Shown piece by piece: positions 19,925-29,224 of a DNA stretch of 64,000 bases. The stretch is from contig NZ_QORI02000021.1 in the NCBI RefSeq assembly GCF_003325755.1, positions 7,812 through 71,811 on the forward strand, given 5' to 3'. The notes beneath the pieces are model-generated. The model was given only the letters and a program-made list of their open reading frames with translations, searched no databases and was not told the DNA's origin. This DNA comes from Pseudomonas sp. SST3 (GTDB lineage: Bacteria > Pseudomonadota > Gammaproteobacteria > Pseudomonadales > Pseudomonadaceae). Within the stretch, counting starts at the first letter, position 1, and every line of letters starts with the position of its first letter. The translations under genes were made by a program, and so were the position numbers.

Positions 19925-20485
19925 CTACCGCCTTACCGGGCGCTTTTGCAGTTTGCGCTGCAGCGTCCGGCGGTGCATGCCCAGTGCCCGTGCCGTGGCG
20001 GAGATGTTACCGTCGTGCTCGGCGAGCACGCGCTGGATGTGCTCCCATTGCAGGCGATCCACCGACATCGGGTTCTCCGGCACCAGCGTATCCAGGTCGG
20101 CATGCTTGGAGAGCAGCGCGGCCAGCACATCGTCAGCATCGGCGGGTTTGCACAGGTAATTGCACGCGCCACGCTTGATGGCTTCGACGGCGGTGGCGAT
20201 GCTCGAATAACCGGTAAGAATCAGCACCTTCATTTCCGGGTCCAACTCGAGCAGCTTGGGCAACAGGACCAGGCCGGAGTCGCCCTCCATCTTCAGGTCC
20301 AGCACTGCGTAGTCGGGCAGGTCCTGCTTCGCCATTTCCAGGCCTTCCTCAGCCGACCCGGCGATGCTGACCTGTAAACCGCGACGGCTCATGGCTCTCG
20401 CCATGACTCGGGTAAACGTCGGATCATCATCCACCAGCAGCAGATGGGGCTGTTCTTCGCCTTCGTGCTGCAACTCTTCGGTCAT
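19925..20485 (-). CDS. roxR: Redox response regulator RoxR (RegA/PrrA/ActR family)
   Basis: A 186-residue two-domain regulator. Receiver domain with acidic pocket LLLVDDD (about 17-21), phospho-acceptor D63 (YAVLDLKM) and the KPAD switch lysine. A short linker leads to a Fis-type helix-turn-helix (NISATARALGMHRRTLQRKLQKRPVRR) at the C-terminus. RegA-type regulators control respiratory and redox-responsive genes. ATG 20485 (MTEELQHEGE) was chosen. It overlaps no gene but starts 22 bp after the roxS stop, in one operon with the sensor. Confidence 0.94.
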   Translation of the reverse strand: MTEELQHEGEEQPHLLLVDDDPTFTRVMARAMSRRGLQVSIAGSAEEGLEMAKQDLPDYAVLDLKMEGDSGLVLLPKLLELDPEMKVLILTGYSSIATAVEAIKRGACNYLCKPADADDVLAALLSKHADLDTLVPENPMSVDRLQWEHIQRVLAEHDGNISATARALGMHRRTLQRKLQKRPVRR

Positions 20486-20507
20486 GCTTAGATTCCTCGC
20501 GTTAGGG

Positions 20508-21761
20508 TCAGACCCGCACCGAGCCATGCGGCAGGCGCAACTCGGTCAGGGTGCCACCGTCTTCATGATTGTAGAGCTTCACCGTACCGCCAGCGCGCGT
20601 GACGCTGGCCTGGCTCAGGAACAGGCCGAGGCCGAATCCCTTGCCCTTGGTTGTAATGAAAGGTCGGCCGATTTGTTCCGCGATGGCCAAAGGCACACCG
20701 GCGCCGTGATCGCGAATCGTCAATTTGATCCACTGCGCATCCCAATCCAGACGGATATCGAGGTTGTCCGGACTGGCATCGGTCGCATTGTTCAGCAAGT
20801 TAAGCAACGACTGGCCCAGATCCGCCGGGGGCATCAGACGAGGTGGGGTACCCTTGCCCAGACACTGGAAGCGATAGGTTGCCTCGGGGTGCATCAGATG
20901 CCAACGCTGCAGGACCGACGCAACCCATTCCCGCACGGTCTGTTCAACGACGGCCTGACGGCGATCCGCCTCGGCTGCGCGCACCAACTGGCGCAGACTC
21001 TCCTTGCATAGCTGAACCTGTGACTGGAGCAGAGCCAGGTCTTCGTTCAGCTGAGGTTGCTGGTATTCCTGGCGCAACTCTTTGAGCAGCACGCTCATGG
21101 TCGCCAGCGGCGTGCCCAGTTCATGCGCGGCACCGGCAGCCTGGGTTGCCACGGCCAATAACTGCTGGTCGCGCATGCTCTCTTCGCGGCGCTGGGCCTG
21201 GAACTGTTCCTGGCGTCGCAACTGTTCGGCCATGCGCGCAACGAAGAAGGTGATCAGCGCCGCGGCCAGCGCAAAGCTCAGCCACATCCCGTAAACCAGC
21301 AACGTCGTGCGATCGACGGGCGGTGCGATGACCGGGTCGTACCACACCAGCATCAGCGTATAACCCACCAGTGCCAGGCCGGACAGTACGATCGAATACA
21401 ACCACGGCAGCGTTGCCGCGGCGATGGTGAGCGGCACCAGATAGTAGGAAACAAATGGATTGGTCGAGCCGCCGGAGTAATACAGCAGCGCGCTGTGAAT
21501 CAGCAGGTCGGCGGCCAGGTGCACCGCGTATTCGAGCTCGGTCACCGGCCAGGGTCCACGCAGCCGTAATGCCGTGCCCAGGCAGATCAACGCGGAGACG
21601 GCCAATGTGATGCCCAGATGCAACCATGGCAGGGCAAACAATTGAGTCGCATAGGCGAGCCCCACTGCACCCGCCTGAGCAGCGAGCACGAGGATGCGGA
21701 TCAGGGTGAGCAGACGGAGGTTCTGACGGCTGGCAGACAGCAGATGAACGGATGCGTACAT
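20508..21761 (-). CDS. roxS: Redox sensor histidine kinase RoxS (RegB/PrrB family)
   Basis: A 417-residue sensor kinase. Six N-terminal membrane helices contain the RegB quinone-binding heptad GGSTNPF (97-103). The dimerisation/phosphorylation box is AAGAAHELGTPLATMS with H213. The ATPase domain has NLLNNATDASPD (N box), DHGAGVP (G1) and GKGFGLGLFLS (G2). RegB proteins sense the ubiquinone pool and redox through a cysteine near the H box; a Cys is present in QLCKESL downstream. Start ATG 21761 (MYASVHLLS); the longer frame to 21893 lacks similarity. Divergent from the SIMPL gene. Confidence 0.94.
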   Translation of the reverse strand: MYASVHLLSASRQNLRLLTLIRILVLAAQAGAVGLAYATQLFALPWLHLGITLAVSALICLGTALRLRGPWPVTELEYAVHLAADLLIHSALLYYSGGSTNPFVSYYLVPLTIAAATLPWLYSIVLSGLALVGYTLMLVWYDPVIAPPVDRTTLLVYGMWLSFALAAALITFFVARMAEQLRRQEQFQAQRREESMRDQQLLAVATQAAGAAHELGTPLATMSVLLKELRQEYQQPQLNEDLALLQSQVQLCKESLRQLVRAAEADRRQAVVEQTVREWVASVLQRWHLMHPEATYRFQCLGKGTPPRLMPPADLGQSLLNLLNNATDASPDNLDIRLDWDAQWIKLTIRDHGAGVPLAIAEQIGRPFITTKGKGFGLGLFLSQASVTRAGGTVKLYNHEDGGTLTELRLPHGSVRV

Positions 21762-21910
21762 GGGGTCTCCAAAGGAGTCGCGAGTATAACCAAGCCATCG
21801 GAAAGACAGCTGATCTGCGGCAACGCGACGCACGGAAAATCTGCGGCGCTCGCACCAAAGGGCTAAAGTCTCTGCGCCGCACCGTTGGTGCATCGAACTC
21901 AGGAGCCTTC

Positions 21911-22603
21911 ATGTTCGTATCCGCCCCCCGCAGCATTGCGCTGCTGGCCTGCATCGCCTGCCTTCCCGCTGTTGCCGACGAGCAACGCTACAACCAGATT
22001 TCGCTGCGCGCCGAGGCCAGCAGCGAGGTGGCACACGACCGCATGCACGTCACGCTATACAGCGAAGCTCAGCATCAGGACCCGGCGCAATTGGCCGCGC
22101 TAACCACCGAAGCCATGAATAAAGCCTTGCAACGGGCACGGCAGGCGAAAGGCATCGTGGTCAGCCAGGGCAGCCGCAGCAGCTATCCGGTCTATGAGGA
22201 AAAGGGCCAGCAGATCACCGCCTGGCGCGAGCGTGCCGAGCTGCGCCTGGAAAGTGGCGACTTTGCCGCTCTGTCCAAACTGACCGGTGAGCTGATGCAG
22301 GGCCTGAAGATGGGCAGCATGCACTTCAGCGTTTCCGATGCCATCCGCAAGCAAAATGAAGATGCCCTGCTGAAGGACGCCGTCGACGCCTTCCGCGCCC
22401 GTGCACAACTGGCTACCGAGGCGCTAGGCGGTTCCGACTACCGCATCGTCAATCTCAACCTGGGTAGCGGTGGCGGTTACCAGCCGGTAATGCGCAACTT
22501 CGCCATGAAAAGCATGGACTCGATGCCGACCCCGGAGGTCGAGGCCGGGAGCCGCCAGGTCAGCATCAGTGCCGACGGCATGATCGAAGTGCTGATGCCA
22601 TGA
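21911..22603 (+). CDS. Periplasmic SIMPL domain protein (DUF541)
   Basis: A 230-residue exported protein: signal peptide MFVSAPRSIALLACIACLPAVADE, then a SIMPL/DUF541 domain (ISLRAEASSEVAHDRMHVTLYSEAQ, VYEEKGQQITAWRERAELRLESGD, DALLKDAVDAFRARAQLATEALGG). Family members form oligomeric periplasmic rings; the role is not settled (oxidative stress in E. coli YggE). ATG 21911 follows AGGAGC. Divergent from roxS. Confidence 0.9.
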   Translation: MFVSAPRSIALLACIACLPAVADEQRYNQISLRAEASSEVAHDRMHVTLYSEAQHQDPAQLAALTTEAMNKALQRARQAKGIVVSQGSRSSYPVYEEKGQQITAWRERAELRLESGDFAALSKLTGELMQGLKMGSMHFSVSDAIRKQNEDALLKDAVDAFRARAQLATEALGGSDYRIVNLNLGSGGGYQPVMRNFAMKSMDSMPTPEVEAGSRQVSISADGMIEVLMP

Positions 22604-22959
22604 CATTGTGAATGCCAGTTTGGTAGCGCTGCACGCCTGCTAAAGAGGCGTCAGATACACCGGCGCCCTCGAGCGTGTCCCTCGGGCGCCGCGACTCCAC
22701 GCTATCGCATTGCGCGCGGAGACTCGCCACCCAGGCGCGACGCCCGCCATCCACGCTCGCTACAGCCTGAAATCGCTCCGCAGCCCCGCCAGAACACAAT
22801 CGCAACAAATTGACACATAACCGCAACGCCTGGCCCGTCCGGGCATCGAGGCGTTCCAACGCGGTTGTTCATGAAATTCTGATGCGAATCATGTTTAGCT
22901 GCGGGCGAGAATCACTATCATGCGGGCTGCGAATAATTCTTGATAGTAAGGAGCCATGG
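22604..22959. other. Intergenic region before the TonB receptor operon
   Basis: A 356-base gap. Two hairpins follow the SIMPL gene (arms 22633-22638/22645-22650 and 22662-22668/22684-22690) and may end its transcript, though no T-tract follows. The right 60 bases become AT-rich and carry a Fur-box-like site and an AAGGAG ribosome site before the ATG at 22960. Confidence 0.55.
22908..22922 (+). promoter_or_regulatory. Candidate Fur box upstream of the TonB receptor
   Basis: The 15-mer AGAATCACTATCATG matches the Fur-box half-overlap AGAATAATTATCATT at 12 positions by eye, 38 bases before the receptor start. The placement is consistent with iron repression of the whole TonB-PepSY-flavoreductase cluster. 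Not scored with a matrix. Confidence 0.6.
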
Positions 22960-25176
22960 ATGTACGCCCCCTTCGCCCGCACCGCGCTCGCCAGCGCCGT
23001 ATTAGTTTTTAGCCTCGATGTCATCGCAGCTGATCCTGTCACGCTAAGCGACACCGTTGTCAGCGCCTCGGGTTTCGAACAGAAAATTACCGAGGCGCCA
23101 GCCAGCATCAGCGTGATCAGCCAAGAAGATCTGCAGCAGAATCGCTATAGCAACTTGGCGCAGGCGATTGACGGGGTCGAGGGCGTGGATATCCGGCAAA
23201 GCACTGGCAAGACAGGCGGCCTCAATATCAGCATTCGCGGCATGCCCAGCGAATACACCCTGATTCTGATCGACGGCCGCCGACAAAACCCTGCCGGCAG
23301 CGTTACCCCGAACGGCTTTGGCGATACATCCACTAGCTTCATGCCGCCGATGTCAGCCATCGAGCGAATTGAAGTGATCCGCGGCCCAATGTCTACCCTG
23401 TACGGTTCGGACGCAATGGGCGGCGTGGTCAATATCATCACCAAGAAGGTCGCGTCCGAATGGGGCGCCTCCATCAGCCTGGACCATACTTTCCAGGAAG
23501 ATAGTAGTTACGGAGACTCCAGCAACACCAGCTTTTACACCAGTGGTCCGCTGATAGACGACTTGGCCGGGCTGACCCTTCGCGGCAGTCTGTACGACCG
23601 GGACGCATCCGATCTCACGTTCGACAACAACACCGAGGTCACCAAGCGAGGTGCCTCACCGGTGGAGGGTCGCAACTACAATATCGGTGGCCGCCTGAGC
23701 CTTACTCCTCATGAAGACCATGATTTCTATCTGGACCTCGAACGTGGCCGCCAGGCCTACAACAACGATGAATGTCAGCTAGGCACGCTCGATGGCAGGG
23801 ATAGAAATTGCGCCGATTCACCCGGCACGGCAAACGGCTACGCGGACGAGCTTCGCTTCGAGCGCGACCAGTTCGCATTGGGCCATAACGCGCGCCTGAA
23901 TTTCGGCACGCTCGAAAGCAGCGTGACCCACAACACCACCGAAACCATCGGCCGCACCATTGCCGGAACCGTTGGTGTTCCCTACGCACCGCCTTACGCC
24001 TCGATTGTTGGCGGTGGCGACCGTGAGCTCGAATCCACCGACCTGATATTCGATACGAAACTGGTAGCGCCGCTTGGCGACGCTCATCTGCTTTCGGTTG
24101 GCGGTCAGTATTGGGACGCTGAGTTGACTGACGGCATCGCCGGTGAAGACTTCCAGCAGACCTCCTGGGCGCTGTTCGTAGAGGATGAGTGGCGTCTGCG
24201 CGACGATTTGGCTCTGACCTTGGGTGCCCGTTACGAAGATCACGAGGCGTTCGGCGGCCATGTCAGCCCGCGTGCTTATCTGGTCTGGAACACCACCGAT
24301 AGCTGGACCATGAAAGGCGGCGTTAGCAAGGGTTACCGAACGCCAAGCCTCAACCAGCTGCACGACGGCATCAATGGCGTCACCGGTCAGGGCACCATCC
24401 TGACCATCGGCAGCCCGAATCTTGAACCAGAGGAAACAACCAACACCGAGCTGGGCGTCTACTACGACAACCTCGTCGGCTTCAATGCCAACGCCACGCT
24501 CTTCCATAACGACTTCAAGGACAAGATCGATACCGGCACGCCAGTTCCGAACTGCTTTTCTGCGGCCAATCCGAACCAGCCGGGCTGCGTCGGCTATGGC
24601 AGCGGTTTTACCCAAGACAGCTTTGCCCAAGAGATCAACATCGGCGAAGCCGAAACCCAAGGCCTGGAGCTGGCGGCCAGCTGGGAATTCGCGCCGCGCT
24701 GGACGCTAAGCGGTAACTACACCTACAGCGATAGCGAACAGAAAAGCGGTGCCAACAAGGGTGCTCCCCTGACCAATACCCCCGAACATATGGCCCACGC
24801 GCGGCTGAACTGGAACGCCAGCGACCGCCTGACACTGTGGCTTAAGGGCGAATACCGCGGAGAACGAACCCGATTCACCGACACATTCGCAAACCTCGCC
24901 GCAGACGACCAGGCGCTGCAGAATCAGGTTGGCGACCTCGAGGCTTATAAAGTATTTCACCTCGGCGGCTCATTCCGCGCCTCGGAGAACCTGACCCTCA
25001 ACGCGACTATCTATAACCTGTTCAACAAGGACTTCCTCGAAGGCGATTACTACACCGACAGTGCTGGCGACACCCAATGGGCATCCAGCTACGCTCACAT
25101 TTCTCGAGGCGCGGCCGGGGCAGGCACCATCGAAGAAGGCCGCCGTCTCTGGCTTTCGGCGAACATCACGTTCTGA
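22960..25176 (+). CDS. TonB-dependent outer-membrane siderophore receptor (FepA/CirA-like)
   Basis: A 738-residue receptor. Signal peptide MYAPFARTALASAVLVFSLDVIAA; TonB-box-like DTVVSASG near residues 30-37; plug domain (ISVISQEDLQQNRYSNLAQAIDGVEGVDIRQ, GMPSEYTLILIDGRRQN, IERIEVIRGPMSTLYGSDAMGGVVNIITK); then a 22-strand barrel ending in Phe (LSANITF). The mature barrel has a small Cys-containing loop (ECQLGTLDGRDRNCADS) as in FepA/CirA types. The ligand is probably a catecholate-type ferric siderophore, but this is inference. First gene of a locus with PepSY, DUF2271, DUF4198 and flavoreductase genes. Confidence 0.94.
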   Translation: MYAPFARTALASAVLVFSLDVIAADPVTLSDTVVSASGFEQKITEAPASISVISQEDLQQNRYSNLAQAIDGVEGVDIRQSTGKTGGLNISIRGMPSEYTLILIDGRRQNPAGSVTPNGFGDTSTSFMPPMSAIERIEVIRGPMSTLYGSDAMGGVVNIITKKVASEWGASISLDHTFQEDSSYGDSSNTSFYTSGPLIDDLAGLTLRGSLYDRDASDLTFDNNTEVTKRGASPVEGRNYNIGGRLSLTPHEDHDFYLDLERGRQAYNNDECQLGTLDGRDRNCADSPGTANGYADELRFERDQFALGHNARLNFGTLESSVTHNTTETIGRTIAGTVGVPYAPPYASIVGGGDRELESTDLIFDTKLVAPLGDAHLLSVGGQYWDAELTDGIAGEDFQQTSWALFVEDEWRLRDDLALTLGARYEDHEAFGGHVSPRAYLVWNTTDSWTMKGGVSKGYRTPSLNQLHDGINGVTGQGTILTIGSPNLEPEETTNTELGVYYDNLVGFNANATLFHNDFKDKIDTGTPVPNCFSAANPNQPGCVGYGSGFTQDSFAQEINIGEAETQGLELAASWEFAPRWTLSGNYTYSDSEQKSGANKGAPLTNTPEHMAHARLNWNASDRLTLWLKGEYRGERTRFTDTFANLAADDQALQNQVGDLEAYKVFHLGGSFRASENLTLNATIYNLFNKDFLEGDYYTDSAGDTQWASSYAHISRGAAGAGTIEEGRRLWLSANITF

Positions 25177-25187
25177 TCAGCTCGTAC

Positions 25188-25217
25188 ACGGCAAAAGACG
25201 TACCCGTCTTTTGCCGT
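25188..25217 (+). terminator. Hairpin after the TonB receptor gene
   Basis: A 13-base perfect stem (25188-25200 with 25205-25217) that includes an AAAA/TTTT block lies 12 bases after the receptor stop. It can end the receptor transcript or stabilise it relative to the downstream PepSY gene. Confidence 0.65.
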
Positions 25218-25326
25218 GGCTATCCCAGCGCCAAACGCGAATGTATGTCGTCTGTAAATTCCTAGCATCCGCGCGCACCCCGCCTTTAGAATCCTGCCAT
25301 CCATCCCCTCGCTTTCAAGGACCACC

Positions 25327-25920
25327 ATGCACCTTTGGCTCGGCACCCTGCGCCAATGGCACTGGATCAGCTCCGCGCTGTGCCTGGTCGGTATGCTGCT
25401 GTTCGCCGTGACAGGCATCACGCTCAATCATGCGGCACAAATCGAGGCGAGCCCTCAGGTAATCGAACGTCAGGCCCGGCTTCCCGAAGCACTGCAGCGC
25501 GAACTGCAGGCTCAACCACCCGAAGCGGGTATGCCGGAACCCCTGCGCATCTGGCTTGAAAGCGAACTGGAAATCGACCTCACCGAGCGCGATGCCGAGT
25601 GGACTGACGGCGAACTCTATGTCGCGCTGCCCCGCCCCGGCGGTGATGCCTGGCTGAGCCTCGAACTGGAAAGCGGTGAGCTGCTCTACGAATTCACCGA
25701 TCGCGGCTGGATCTCCTACCTCAATGATCTGCACAAGGGCCGAAATACCGGCGTCGCCTGGAACTGGTTCATCGACATCTTCGCCGGGGCCTGCGTGGTC
25801 TTCAGCCTCACCGGCCTGCTTCTGCTGCAGCGCCACGCGGCCGGCCGCCCGACCACCTGGCCACTGGTGGGCCTGGGGTTGGTGGTGCCGGTGCTGCTGG
25901 CCCTGCTGTTCATTCATTAA
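25327..25920 (+). CDS. PepSY-associated membrane protein
   Basis: A 197-residue inner-membrane protein of the PepSY_TM-like family. An N-terminal helix (WHWISSALCLVGMLLFAVTGITLNHA) precedes a periplasmic PepSY-like domain (about 40-140, with the motif WISYLNDLHKGRNTG), followed by two C-terminal helices. Short PepSY_TM proteins beside TonB receptors and flavoreductases are linked to siderophore-iron reduction at the inner membrane. Four genes from here to 29052 are closely spaced on one strand. Confidence 0.88.
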   Translation: MHLWLGTLRQWHWISSALCLVGMLLFAVTGITLNHAAQIEASPQVIERQARLPEALQRELQAQPPEAGMPEPLRIWLESELEIDLTERDAEWTDGELYVALPRPGGDAWLSLELESGELLYEFTDRGWISYLNDLHKGRNTGVAWNWFIDIFAGACVVFSLTGLLLLQRHAAGRPTTWPLVGLGLVVPVLLALLFIH

Positions 25921-25929
25921 GGATCTGCA

Positions 25930-26439
25930 ATGCGAAAAACCCTGCTGTTGCCCCTCGCCCTGCTCAGCGCACCGCTGATGGCGGCCGACCTGCAAGTCTC
26001 CGTCGAAATTCCTCGATTGCAGGTCGCCGAGTACCACCGCCCTTACGTCGCGCTCTGGCTGGAACGTCCGGATCAGAGCCATGCTGCCAACCTGGCGGTG
26101 TGGTACGACCTGAAATTGAAGGATCAGGAAGGCGAAAAATGGCTCAAGGATATGCGCCAGTGGTGGCGGCGCAGCGGCCGTAGCCTGGAGATGCCGGTGG
26201 ACGGCGTCAGCTCGGCCACCCGCGCGGTGGGCAGCCACACGCTGAAGTTCGACGACACCCAGGCACCGCTGAAAGACCTGCCCGCTGGCGAATACCGGCT
26301 GGTGGTCGAAGCCGCTCGTGAAGTCGGTGGCCGCGAGTTGCTGCGGGTGCCCTTCAGCTGGCCAGCAACCACTCAACAGACGCATAAGGCTCAGGGCGAA
26401 AGCGAACTGGGTGCCATCTCCGTCACTGTTAATCCCTGA
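25930..26439 (+). CDS. Exported DUF2271 protein
   Basis: A 169-residue periplasmic protein: signal peptide MRKTLLLPLALLSAPLMAA, then a DUF2271 domain (YHRPYVALWLERPD, LKDQEGEKWLKDMRQWWRRSGRS, DLPAGEYRLVVEAAREVGGRELLRVPF). The biochemical role is unknown; the domain usually sits in operons with PepSY_TM and DUF4198 genes. Nine bases separate it from the PepSY gene. Confidence 0.88.
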   Translation: MRKTLLLPLALLSAPLMAADLQVSVEIPRLQVAEYHRPYVALWLERPDQSHAANLAVWYDLKLKDQEGEKWLKDMRQWWRRSGRSLEMPVDGVSSATRAVGSHTLKFDDTQAPLKDLPAGEYRLVVEAAREVGGRELLRVPFSWPATTQQTHKAQGESELGAISVTVNP

Positions 26440-26453
26440 ATAAGGAAGCCGAC

Positions 26454-27326
26454 ATGAAACCGATGATCAAATGGACCGCGCTGGCACTTGCCGTCTGCCT
26501 GCCTCTTTCTGCCCAGGCGCACCGCGCTTGGATGCTGCCATCCGCGACCGTGCTTTCCGGCGAAGACCCGTGGATCACCGTCGATGCGGCGGTTTCCAAC
26601 GACTTGTTCTACTTCGAACATTTCCCGCTGCGCCTCAAGGGCATCGGCAATCTCGATAACGCCCCTGCCGGCGGCCCGCCGGGCATGCGTCGTCCAGTGC
26701 CGGAACTGCAGCTGATCGCGCCGGACGGCTCTCAGCTCAAGGCCGAAAACGGCAATCTGGGCCGCTACCGCAGCACCTTCGACCTGCACCTGCCCCAGAA
26801 AGGCACCTACAAGCTGGCCGTTGCCAACGACGGGTTGTTCGCCAGTTGGAAAGAGAATGGTGAAACACGCCGCTGGATGGGCAGCCCGGACAGCTTCGCC
26901 AAGGATGTGCCAGCCGAGGCGGACAACCTGAAAGTGAGCCAGAACAGCAGCCGCATGGAAGTCTTCGTGACCTCCGGCAATCCCACCGAGACAGTGCTGA
27001 AAACCACTGGCAAAGGACTTGAGTTGGCACCGGTCACCCACCCCAACGACCTGTTCGCCGGCGAAACCGCAGACTTCGCCTTCCTGCTCGATGGCAAGCC
27101 CGCCGCTGGCGTCGAGATCAGCGTGATTCCAGGCGGCAATCGTTATCGCGACCAGTTGGGCGAGATCAAGGCGACAACCGACGCGCAAGGCAAGGTCGGC
27201 ATAACCTGGCCGGAAGCCGGCATGTACTGGCTGGAGGCCGAGCTGAAAACGGATAAAGGCGTGAGTAAGCCTGCCACCGAACGTCGCGCCAGCTACAGCG
27301 CCACGCTGGAAGTACTGCCGCAGTAA
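26454..27326 (+). CDS. Exported DUF4198 protein
   Basis: A 290-residue periplasmic protein with signal peptide MKPMIKWTALALAVCLPLSAQA and immediately HRAWMLPS, as in DUF4198 (cobalt/nickel-transport-associated CbiK/NikK-like) proteins. The rest is a beta-sandwich-like domain (AGETADFAFLLDGKPAAGVEISVIPGGNRYRDQLGEIKATTDAQGKVGITWPEAGMYWLEAEL). The N-terminal His after cleavage could bind metal. It belongs to the iron-locus operon, so a metal-binding or chaperone role near the receptor is plausible. Confidence 0.88.
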   Translation: MKPMIKWTALALAVCLPLSAQAHRAWMLPSATVLSGEDPWITVDAAVSNDLFYFEHFPLRLKGIGNLDNAPAGGPPGMRRPVPELQLIAPDGSQLKAENGNLGRYRSTFDLHLPQKGTYKLAVANDGLFASWKENGETRRWMGSPDSFAKDVPAEADNLKVSQNSSRMEVFVTSGNPTETVLKTTGKGLELAPVTHPNDLFAGETADFAFLLDGKPAAGVEISVIPGGNRYRDQLGEIKATTDAQGKVGITWPEAGMYWLEAELKTDKGVSKPATERRASYSATLEVLPQ

Positions 27327-27492
27327 GAGAGCAAGAATCGCAGCGGTGAAGGTAGGCTGCCGCTGCACTTTCTCGACCATGGCATAACACAAGACTGAAC
27401 GTATCCGTGCTCGCGGCCATGGCGAGCATTTGGCGCATCGATTGGATGTTTTGCCCAACTACCGCTTCGCCCACTGCAGGAGACGGTCGACC

Positions 27493-29052
27493 TTGTTTCG
27501 CTTCCGCGCGCTCGCGCGCTATGCCCCGCTGCTGGCGTGCCTGGTGCTCGCCGCGCTGCTGTTCAGGTGGCAGCCCCCGCGGGAAGTCTCTGCGCTACTG
27601 ATCGTCATCGCCTATCTCGGTGTATGCCTGGCCATCTGGCATCGCCATCGAGCGGATGCCGCCACTTCGACTCGGCCCAGTGCCGACACCCTACTGATCG
27701 CCTATGCCAGCCAGGGCGGGCAAGCCCGCGAACTGGCCGAGCGCAGCGCCGAACAGCTTCGCACTGCAGGTGTGGCGGTCGAAGTGCTGCCATTGAACGC
27801 GCTTGGTCAGACGGCACTCGCGAGACAGCGCCGCGTACTCTTCATCGTCAGCAGTTATGGCGAAGGCGAAGCGCCGGACAACGCGGCTCACTTCGAGCGA
27901 CGACTGTCGAATGTGAATGTCGATCTTTCCGCGTTGGAATTCGCCCTGCTCGCTCTCGGTGACCGTCAATACCGCCGCTTCTGCGGCTTTGGCCGGCGAC
28001 TCGATACCCGACTACGCGAGCTCGGCGCCATGCCGCTGTTCGATCGCCTGGAAGTCGACCGTAACGATGCCGGTGTGTTGCGCCACTGGCAGCAGCAGCT
28101 CGGTCACATCAGTGGTCGCAGCGACTTCACCGACTGGCAGCCGGTGCCGTACCAGCATTGGCACCTTGATCTGCGTGAATGTTTAAACCCCGGCAGTCAG
28201 GGTGCGCCGGTGTTTCATTTGGGTTTGAGCGCACACCACGGCACACACGACTGGCGCGCCGGGGACATCGCAGAGATCGGCCCGCGCCATTCGCTGGCCG
28301 CGATGGACGCGCTGCTGCGACGCCTGGGTCATGAGCCGCAGGCGTCAATCGCCCATCACACGCTCGCCGAAGCGCTGTCCATGCGACGGCTGCCCGAAGA
28401 AACCACGCTACGCGGGCTTGATGTCGACGGGCTAGTAACACTTCCGCTTTTGCCGCATCGCGAGTACTCCATCGCCTCGGTTCCCGCTGATGGCCAGCTG
28501 CAACTCCTTGTTCGCGAAGCGCGACATGCCGACGGTCGTCTGGGAATAGGTTCTGGTTGGCTCTGCCACCATGCCGCAACCGGGCAGCAGATCGATCTAC
28601 GGGTACGCAGCAATCCGAGCTTCCACGGGCCCGCTGCCGACACGCCGATGATCCTGATCGGCAACGGGACCGGTCTTGCTGGGCTGCGCGCCCATCTGCG
28701 CGAGCGCGCCGGCACGCCGGGCTCCGTAAACTGGCTGCTGTTTGGCGAGCGCAGCGCAAAGCACGATCACTTCTTTCGTGACGAGCTACAGGGCTGGCTG
28801 CAATCGGGCCATTTGCAGCGGTTGGACCTGGCGTTTTCCCGCGATCAGCCGGAGAAGATCTATGTACAGCACCTACTGCGCGATGCGGCCGATGAATTGC
28901 GGCGTTGGGTCGATGCAGGCGCCGCGCTTTATATCTGTGGCAGCCTCGAAGGCATGGGGCGCGAAGTGCAGCAGATCCTTGCCGGCACACTCGGTGAAGA
29001 GCGGTTGCAGCAGCTGACGGAACAAGGTCTCTATAAACGGGATCTGTACTGA
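27493..29052 (+). CDS. Membrane-anchored flavodoxin/NADPH flavoreductase (sulfite reductase flavoprotein alpha-like)
   Basis: About 519 residues, cytochrome P450 reductase-like layout behind membrane helices. Two short N-terminal helices (about 8-55), flavodoxin domain (LLIAYASQGGQARELAERSAEQL, FIVSSYGEGEAPDNA), FAD-binding motif (PHREYSIASVPADG), NADPH-binding motifs (ILIGNGTGLAGLRAHL, YICGSLEGMGREVQQIL). It likely feeds electrons to the PepSY protein to reduce ferric siderophore. The best start is TTG 27493 behind CAGGAGA; an in-frame ATG at 27430-27450 lacks a ribosome site and similarity. Confidence 0.88.
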   Translation: MFRFRALARYAPLLACLVLAALLFRWQPPREVSALLIVIAYLGVCLAIWHRHRADAATSTRPSADTLLIAYASQGGQARELAERSAEQLRTAGVAVEVLPLNALGQTALARQRRVLFIVSSYGEGEAPDNAAHFERRLSNVNVDLSALEFALLALGDRQYRRFCGFGRRLDTRLRELGAMPLFDRLEVDRNDAGVLRHWQQQLGHISGRSDFTDWQPVPYQHWHLDLRECLNPGSQGAPVFHLGLSAHHGTHDWRAGDIAEIGPRHSLAAMDALLRRLGHEPQASIAHHTLAEALSMRRLPEETTLRGLDVDGLVTLPLLPHREYSIASVPADGQLQLLVREARHADGRLGIGSGWLCHHAATGQQIDLRVRSNPSFHGPAADTPMILIGNGTGLAGLRAHLRERAGTPGSVNWLLFGERSAKHDHFFRDELQGWLQSGHLQRLDLAFSRDQPEKIYVQHLLRDAADELRRWVDAGAALYICGSLEGMGREVQQILAGTLGEERLQQLTEQGLYKRDLY

Positions 29053-29065
29053 CCCTGGCTCACCG

Positions 29066-29191
29066 GTGACCGTAACGCTGTCCAGCTCCATCGGTGTTGC
29101 GCTATTGGTCGCCTCTGCAGCGATACTGGCACCCGCCCAGGAGGCGACAGCGACGCCAATGGTCGATGCCAGCAGGCGACGCTGCGGCTAA
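29066..29191 (+). CDS. Possible 41-residue signal-peptide-like ORF or gene remnant
   Basis: A GTG-started frame encodes VTVTLSSSIGVALLVASA followed by AILAPAQEATATPMVDASRRRCG and a TAA. It looks like a cleavable export signal with almost no mature part. It lies 13 bases after the flavoreductase stop and ends before the convergent terminator. It could be the truncated 5' end of a lost last gene of the operon, or chance. No clear ribosome site. Confidence 0.3.
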   Translation: MTVTLSSSIGVALLVASAAILAPAQEATATPMVDASRRRCG

Positions 29192-29224
29192 AGCGGGTCG
29201 TGCGAACGTCAACGTGATGAATAG

